From: Gemmatimonadota bacterium | GTDB lineage: Bacteria; Gemmatimonadota; Gemmatimonadetes; Gemmatimonadales; GWC2-71-9 | NCBI GenBank assembly: GCA_029884275.1 | Contig: JAOUIC010000041.1 | Span: forward strand, 1 to 9,036 | Direction: 5' to 3' | Length of the DNA stretch: 9,036 nt | Shown here: positions 5,538 through 9,036 of the stretch, piece after piece | Position numbering within the stretch: the stretch's first letter is position 1 | Layout: the number at the start of each line of letters is the position of its first letter | Made by a program: the position numbers and the translations under genes | Notes under the pieces: model-generated | The model's input: only the letters and a program-made list of their open reading frames with translations | Told to the model about the DNA's origin: nothing | Database searches by the model: none

Positions 5538-6374
5538 ATCGCCCCAACGCTCGAGGTTGCCGCCGCGTTCCTGACCGGGCTCGGGGTAGGGGCGCTCTCC
5601 GCGCTCGCCGGCATCGGCGGCGGCGTCGTGATGGTGCCGTTTCTCTATCTGGTGTACGCCAGTACCGGCGTCTCGCTGTCCGCCCAGACGGTCGTGGCAC
5701 ATGCCACGAGTCTGGGCGTGGCGTTTGTGGCCTCTTCCTACGGCACCTGGCACTACGCCAAGGCGGATGCCGTCGCCTGGCGCACCGCGCTGGCGTACGC
5801 CGTGCCGGGGATCCCGTCGGCCTTCCTCACTGCACGCTTGCTGACCCAGACAGCCGAGGTGGAGTGGTTGAGGGCTGCCTTCGGGATCTTCCTGATCATC
5901 TCCGGGGCGGACATGGTCCGCCGCGCCCTCGCCGGCCCCGAGTCCGAGCCTGGCGAACTGACCCCGCACAGCCTCGGTTGGCTCGCAGCGGTCGGCGTCG
6001 TCGGGGGCGCGGCGAGCGCCGCGCTCGGGATCGGGGGAGGGCTGATCGCCGTGCCGGCGCTGATGTACGTGGGTCGACTCCCGGTTCGCTCGATCGCCCC
6101 GACCGCCCTCGCCGGCGTCTGGCTCACCACGCTGACCGGCTGGATCGGATACCTCACCGCTGGCCCCGGGCCGCCGGTCTCCACCTGGGTGGTCGGCTTC
6201 GTGGACGGCCGCATGGCGGTTCCACTCGCGCTCGGTGCGCTCTGCACCGTCCCGCTCGGGGTACGCGTCAACCGCCGCGTCGCCCCACCCACGCTGTACT
6301 GGAGCTTCGCGGCCCTGCTCCTTATCCTGGGGGCGATGCTGATCCGCGGGTGGCTCTCGGGGGGCGCGCGATGA
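5538..6374 (+). CDS. TauE/SafE-family (DUF81) membrane permease, start codon uncertain
   Basis: An inner-membrane protein of the TauE/SafE family, whose studied members export or import sulfur-containing anions such as sulfite and sulfoacetate; the substrate here is unknown. Numbered from 5538 it has 278 residues with about eight hydrophobic segments and the two internal-repeat signatures GIGGG at 25-29 and 164-168, each followed by VVMVPFLYLV or LIAVPALMYV. The first conventional start codons are GTG 5628 and ATG 5631, which fall just after the first GIGGG and would delete most of helix 1. In-frame sequence from 5535 to 5627 encodes a proper helix but contains no ATG, GTG or TTG. I therefore place the start at ATC 5538 (9 bases after GGGAG), with CTG 5571 as an alternative. 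The frame is continuous with the protease gene across its TAG stop. The 3' end overlaps the next ATG as ATGA. Confidence 0.8.
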   Translation: MAPTLEVAAAFLTGLGVGALSALAGIGGGVVMVPFLYLVYASTGVSLSAQTVVAHATSLGVAFVASSYGTWHYAKADAVAWRTALAYAVPGIPSAFLTARLLTQTAEVEWLRAAFGIFLIISGADMVRRALAGPESEPGELTPHSLGWLAAVGVVGGAASAALGIGGGLIAVPALMYVGRLPVRSIAPTALAGVWLTTLTGWIGYLTAGPGPPVSTWVVGFVDGRMAVPLALGALCTVPLGVRVNRRVAPPTLYWSFAALLLILGAMLIRGWLSGGAR

Positions 6375-7204
6375 TCGCGATCGTCGGCGGCGGCAGAATG
6401 GGGCGAAGTCTCGCCAGCGTGTTGAGCGAGGCGGGCGAACGGGTGGTGCTCTGGTCCAGGCGGGAGGCCTCCGGAGCCGTGACCGATGCGATCGCCGGTG
6501 CGCAGACGGTGCTGCTGGCGGTGCCGGATGACGTGCTCGATCCGCTGGCCCGGGAGCTTGCCTCGGGGGAGGTCGTCGGTGCGGACCAGGTCGTGCTGCA
6601 CCTGTCCGGTGTCCACGATCGCAGAATCCTCGCCCCGCTGGGCGAAACCGGTGCCTCGCTCGGTTCGCTTCACCCGCTTCAGACGATCTCGGAGCCGGGG
6701 CAGGCGGGAGCGCGCTGGCGCGGGGCGTACGCCGCCATCGAAGGCGATACTCTGGCGCTGGAGGAAGCGGAGCGACTCTGTGGACTGCTGGGCCTGGTTC
6801 CGGTGCGACTGCCGGAAGGTGCCAAGGTGGCGTATCACGCCGGGGCAGTCGTGGCCTCCAATTATGTCGTCGTGCTGGCCGAGGTCGCGGCGCGGATCGC
6901 GGAGGCCGGCGGTGTGCCGCGCGAGGCGGCCGACCGGATGTACCTCCCGCTCCTCCGGGGAGCCGCCGAGAATCTTCAGCGCCAACTTCCGGCGGATGCG
7001 CTCACGGGACCGATTCGTCGCGGCGATGCGGCCACCGTGCGGCGGCACCTCTCGGTGCTGGGCGAGCCGGAGCGGACCCTCTATGCCCAACTCGGGCTTC
7101 GCGCACTCGCCTTGGCTCGGGGTGGGGGGCTCTCCCAGGCAGCGGCGGAGGAAATAGAACGGTTATTGCGAAACCGGGCAGGCGTTACTGGTCCACAATC
7201 CTGA
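6371..7204 (+). CDS. Rossmann-fold and DUF2520 domain oxidoreductase-like protein
   Basis: A 277-residue protein with an N-terminal NAD(P)-binding Rossmann domain (about 1-115) and a helical DUF2520 C-terminal domain (about 125-255). The dinucleotide motif VGGGRMGRSLA is at 5-15, followed by VLLAVPDD at 47-54, and then the family signature GSLHPLQTI at 98-106. In the second domain, YHAGAVVASNY (155-165) and LTGPIRRGD (211-219) match DUF2520 proteins, which resemble pyrroline-5-carboxylate reductase and related beta-hydroxyacid dehydrogenases. The substrate is not known for the family, so no reaction is assigned. The start is ATG at 6371, overlapping the permease stop by 4 bases, with a G-run at 6359-6364 as the only possible ribosome binding site. 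The open frame extends upstream but that part is a shadow of the permease. The last 20 bases overlap the convergent lolA. Confidence 0.88.
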   Translation: MIAIVGGGRMGRSLASVLSEAGERVVLWSRREASGAVTDAIAGAQTVLLAVPDDVLDPLARELASGEVVGADQVVLHLSGVHDRRILAPLGETGASLGSLHPLQTISEPGQAGARWRGAYAAIEGDTLALEEAERLCGLLGLVPVRLPEGAKVAYHAGAVVASNYVVVLAEVAARIAEAGGVPREAADRMYLPLLRGAAENLQRQLPADALTGPIRRGDAATVRRHLSVLGEPERTLYAQLGLRALALARGGGLSQAAAEEIERLLRNRAGVTGPQS

Positions 7205-7895
7205 CTCCCTGGGGCACCTCGAAGCGGAACAGGTTGGACGAAGCGCGGCGGTTCACTTCCACGCCGAGGAAGGTCAGGGTGCGTCGCTGCCCGCCCCGCT
7301 CCCGGATCTCGAGCTTCCGAGGGAGGAAGTCATGGCGGTCCAGCCAGACGACCGCATCGGTGAAGGGGAGTGACGCGTCGACCGGCGTCAAGCCGATCAC
7401 ATCCGTAGTTCGACCCGCCACGGCATCACTCCTGAGGTACCGGCTGCGATACCGCTCGGCCGGATTGGTGAGGATCCACGCGAGCACGTTCGGTCCAAAG
7501 GTTGGATCGCTCGGGATTGCCAGCCTGATCACCTGGCCCGGGGTCGTGCTCGGGGTATAGACCCAGATGTGCTCGCCATCCATCACGATCGCATCGCCCG
7601 CCGGGTCGCTGAACCGCATGACCAGGAAGCCAGCCCCGGCCTGGGACAGTCGGCCGCGGCTCTCGAACGTCCCCACCATCGAATCGGCGATCACCTGCTT
7701 GAAGTCTGCGTGGAACGAGCTCAGCGCGCGGTAGGCACGCGCCGCCCGTTCCACGATGGCGGCAGGATCGTGGTCTTGCGCCGCCCCGACCAGCGCGGGG
7801 AGAGCGGTGGGAGCGCTCCAGGGAGTGGCGATCAGTATCAGCGCCGTCCACGCGGCAACCCTGATGCCCGGCGCTGAGCGGAGGGACCGGGCCAT
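7185..7895 (-). CDS. lolA: Outer-membrane lipoprotein carrier protein LolA family
   Basis: A 236-residue secreted protein of the LolA family, which ferries lipoproteins across the periplasm from LolCDE to the outer membrane. A signal peptide occupies 1-38: basic MARSLR, hydrophobic core around 13-35, and a probable cleavage after VGA. The mature part begins with a helix and SFHADFKQ (60-67), then GTFESRGRLSQ, FLVMRFSDPAG, HIWVYTPSTTPGQV (109-122) and NLFRFEVPQGV near the end, all typical of the LolA half-barrel. The start is taken as ATG at 7895-7893, because GGAAA at 7906-7902 lies 6 bases upstream; the GTG at 7901 has no room for that site but would overlap the aroF stop as GTGA and add two residues. 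It is the third gene after smc and aroF. A related outer-membrane or RseB-like role cannot be excluded. Confidence 0.85.
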   Translation of the reverse strand: MARSLRSAPGIRVAAWTALILIATPWSAPTALPALVGAAQDHDPAAIVERAARAYRALSSFHADFKQVIADSMVGTFESRGRLSQAGAGFLVMRFSDPAGDAIVMDGEHIWVYTPSTTPGQVIRLAIPSDPTFGPNVLAWILTNPAERYRSRYLRSDAVAGRTTDVIGLTPVDASLPFTDAVVWLDRHDFLPRKLEIRERGGQRRTLTFLGVEVNRRASSNLFRFEVPQGVRIVDQ

Positions 7896-7897
7896 GA

Positions 7898-8926
7898 TCA
7901 CTTTCCGGTGGCGATCGACCGGCCGATCGCCGCGGCGATGAGCCGAGCCTCTCCCATGAGCCGTTCGAACTGCGCCGGATACAGGCTCTGCACGCCATCG
8001 GAGAGGGCCCGTTCAGGGTTGGGATGAACCTCGACCAGAAGTCCATCGGCGCCCGCGGCCACCGCGGCTCGGGCCATGGGCATGACCATTTCCCGATGGC
8101 CGGTGCCGTGGCTGGGATCGGCAATGATGGGCAGGTGGCTCAAGGACTTCACTACCGGGATGGCCGACAGGTCGAACAGGTTGCGGGTCGCCGTGTCGAA
8201 CCCACGGACCCCCCGCTCGCAGAGGATCACCTCGGGGTTCCCCTCGGCGAGCACATACTCGGCGGAGAGGAGCAACTCCTGGATCGTGGCGGACAGCCCC
8301 CGTTTGAGGAGCACCGGCTTGCGGAGCCGCCCCACGGTCTTGAGCAGCGAGTAATTCTGCATGTTGCGGGCGCCGATCTGGATGATGTCCGCGACCTCGG
8401 CAACCTTCTCGGCGCCCTCCGCGTCCATCGCCTCCGTCACGATCAGCAACCCGGTCTCGTTCCGTGCACGGCCGAGCAGCTCGAGTCCCTTCTGCCCCAG
8501 GCCCTGAAAGGAGTACGGCGAGGTGCGGGGCTTGAACGCTCCCGCGCGGAGAATCGTGGCCCCGGCGGCGCGGACCAGCCGGGCCGCTTCGATGATCTGG
8601 GCCTCGCTCTCGACGGAGCATGGGCCGGCCATGACGACGACGGCGGTGCCCCCGATCGTGACCCCGCGGGAGAGCTGGATGATCGTCGGTTCCGGCTTCC
8701 ATTCCCGGGAGACCTGCTTGTAGGGCTTCGAGACGTGGATGATCTCCTGGACTCCGGGAAGCCCCTCGATGCGGGAACTCTCCACCCGCCCGTCATTGCC
8801 GACCAGCCCGACCGTGGTTCGCTGGCGGCCGGGCATGGGACGGGCCTCGTAACCCATCTCTTCGATGGTTCCGCAGACCCGGGCAATGTCCTCGGCGGTG
8901 GCTTCGGCGTGCATCACGATCAGCAT
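7898..8926 (-). CDS. aroF: 3-deoxy-7-phosphoheptulonate (DAHP) synthase, type I beta with N-terminal regulatory domain
   Basis: A 342-residue cytoplasmic enzyme condensing phosphoenolpyruvate and erythrose 4-phosphate to DAHP, the first step of the shikimate pathway. Residues 1-70 form a ferredoxin-like domain (MLIVMHAEATAEDI, then GLPGVQEIIHVSKPYK), which in the Thermotoga maritima enzyme mediates feedback inhibition by tyrosine and phenylalanine. The barrel follows with AGPCSVES (100-107), FKPRTSPYSFQG (131-142), IGARNMQN (184-191), PVLLKRG (204-210), IADPSHGTGH (268-277) and VEVHPNPERALSDG (298-311). The four metal ligands known in the Thermotoga enzyme (Cys, His, Glu, Asp) appear as C103, H273, E299 and D310. 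Aromatic feedback control is therefore likely but inferred. The start is ATG at 8926, one base after the smc stop, with GGAG at 8940-8937 upstream. Confidence 0.96.
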   Translation of the reverse strand: MLIVMHAEATAEDIARVCGTIEEMGYEARPMPGRQRTTVGLVGNDGRVESSRIEGLPGVQEIIHVSKPYKQVSREWKPEPTIIQLSRGVTIGGTAVVVMAGPCSVESEAQIIEAARLVRAAGATILRAGAFKPRTSPYSFQGLGQKGLELLGRARNETGLLIVTEAMDAEGAEKVAEVADIIQIGARNMQNYSLLKTVGRLRKPVLLKRGLSATIQELLLSAEYVLAEGNPEVILCERGVRGFDTATRNLFDLSAIPVVKSLSHLPIIADPSHGTGHREMVMPMARAAVAAGADGLLVEVHPNPERALSDGVQSLYPAQFERLMGEARLIAAAIGRSIATGK

Positions 8927-8927
8927 G

Positions 8928-9036
8928 CTACACGCGCTCCAGTTCGCCGAGCCGGACGCCGACGATGGTGGACACTCCCGGCTCCTGCATGGTCACGCCG
9001 TACACGGCCTCGGCGGCCTGCATGGTCCGCGGGTTG
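8928..9036 (-). CDS. smc: Chromosome segregation protein SMC, C-terminal end only
   Basis: The last 35 codons of a gene entering from the right edge. The visible protein ends with NPRTMQAAEAVYGVTMQEPG then VSTIVGVRLGELERV. The pattern H-(K/N)-x-x-T-M-x-x-A-x-x-(L/V)-Y-G-V-T-M-Q-E-x-G-V-S is the conserved tail just after the D-loop and H-loop of the SMC ATPase head, which organises and segregates chromosomes as a condensin. Everything upstream, including the coiled coil and hinge, is outside the window. Its TAG stop lies one base before the aroF ATG, so the two are probably cotranscribed. The identification rests on a short but very characteristic motif. Confidence 0.88.
   Translation of the reverse strand, partial: NPRTMQAAEAVYGVTMQEPGVSTIVGVRLGELERV

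Noticed and set aside
3063..5969. 968-codon open frame on the minus strand
   Set aside because: Very long, but antisense to tmk and the S41 protease, both with intact catalytic motifs. It is low-complexity Gly/Arg/Pro-rich, as expected from GC-rich codon bias.
5864..6370. Upstream extension of the DUF2520 frame
   Set aside because: It overlaps the permease and is Arg-rich; the Rossmann motif begins a few residues after ATG 6371.
5753..7090. 445-codon open frame on the minus strand
   Set aside because: Antisense to the permease and DUF2520 genes; no motif or hydrophobic pattern of a real protein.

Overview
The window is gene-dense, high-GC bacterial chromosome, roughly two thirds G+C by eye. 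Start codons are mixed ATG, GTG and TTG, and many genes touch or overlap. A LolA-type periplasmic lipoprotein carrier points to a diderm bacterium, while a YlbF-family protein is typical of Firmicutes and some other phyla. I infer a member of Gemmatimonadota or a similar high-GC soil phylum from this mix and from remembered gene order, not from a search. I see no tRNA, rRNA, CRISPR, insertion sequence or phage gene, and nothing suggesting recent transfer.

Layout. On the minus strand at 1-531 is a Crp/Fnr-type cyclic-nucleotide-binding regulator, cut by the left edge before its helix-turn-helix. A divergent control region follows (532-732), with one promoter-like sequence in each direction, a run of five G-tracts between them, and a GC-only hairpin in the rpmE leader. 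A tight plus-strand translation and nucleotide cluster follows: rpmE (bL31), prfA (RF1), prmC (RF1/RF2 glutamine methyltransferase), a YlbF-family gene and tmk (dTMP kinase). All are joined by overlaps or a 3-base gap. After 69 bases come an S41 carboxy-terminal protease, a TauE/SafE permease and a Rossmann/DUF2520 oxidoreductase-like gene, again abutting or overlapping. From the right edge a minus-strand cluster reads smc (last 35 residues only), aroF (DAHP synthase with an N-terminal regulatory domain) and lolA. It meets the plus-strand genes tail to tail with a 20-base overlap at 7185-7204.

How the genes work together. PrmC methylates the GGQ glutamine of RF1, so prfA-prmC is a functional pair, and bL31 adds a ribosomal protein upstream. 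Tmk supplies dTDP for DNA synthesis. The protease and LolA both act in the cell envelope. The smc-aroF-lolA run mixes chromosome organisation, aromatic biosynthesis and lipoprotein sorting, and looks like conserved neighbourhood rather than one pathway.

I did not find a convincing new biological system. The points most worth checking are the permease, which has no ordinary start codon for its first helix and lies in frame with the preceding TAG; the structured leader and G-tracts at the rpmE/regulator divergence; and a YlbF homologue with no cysteine.
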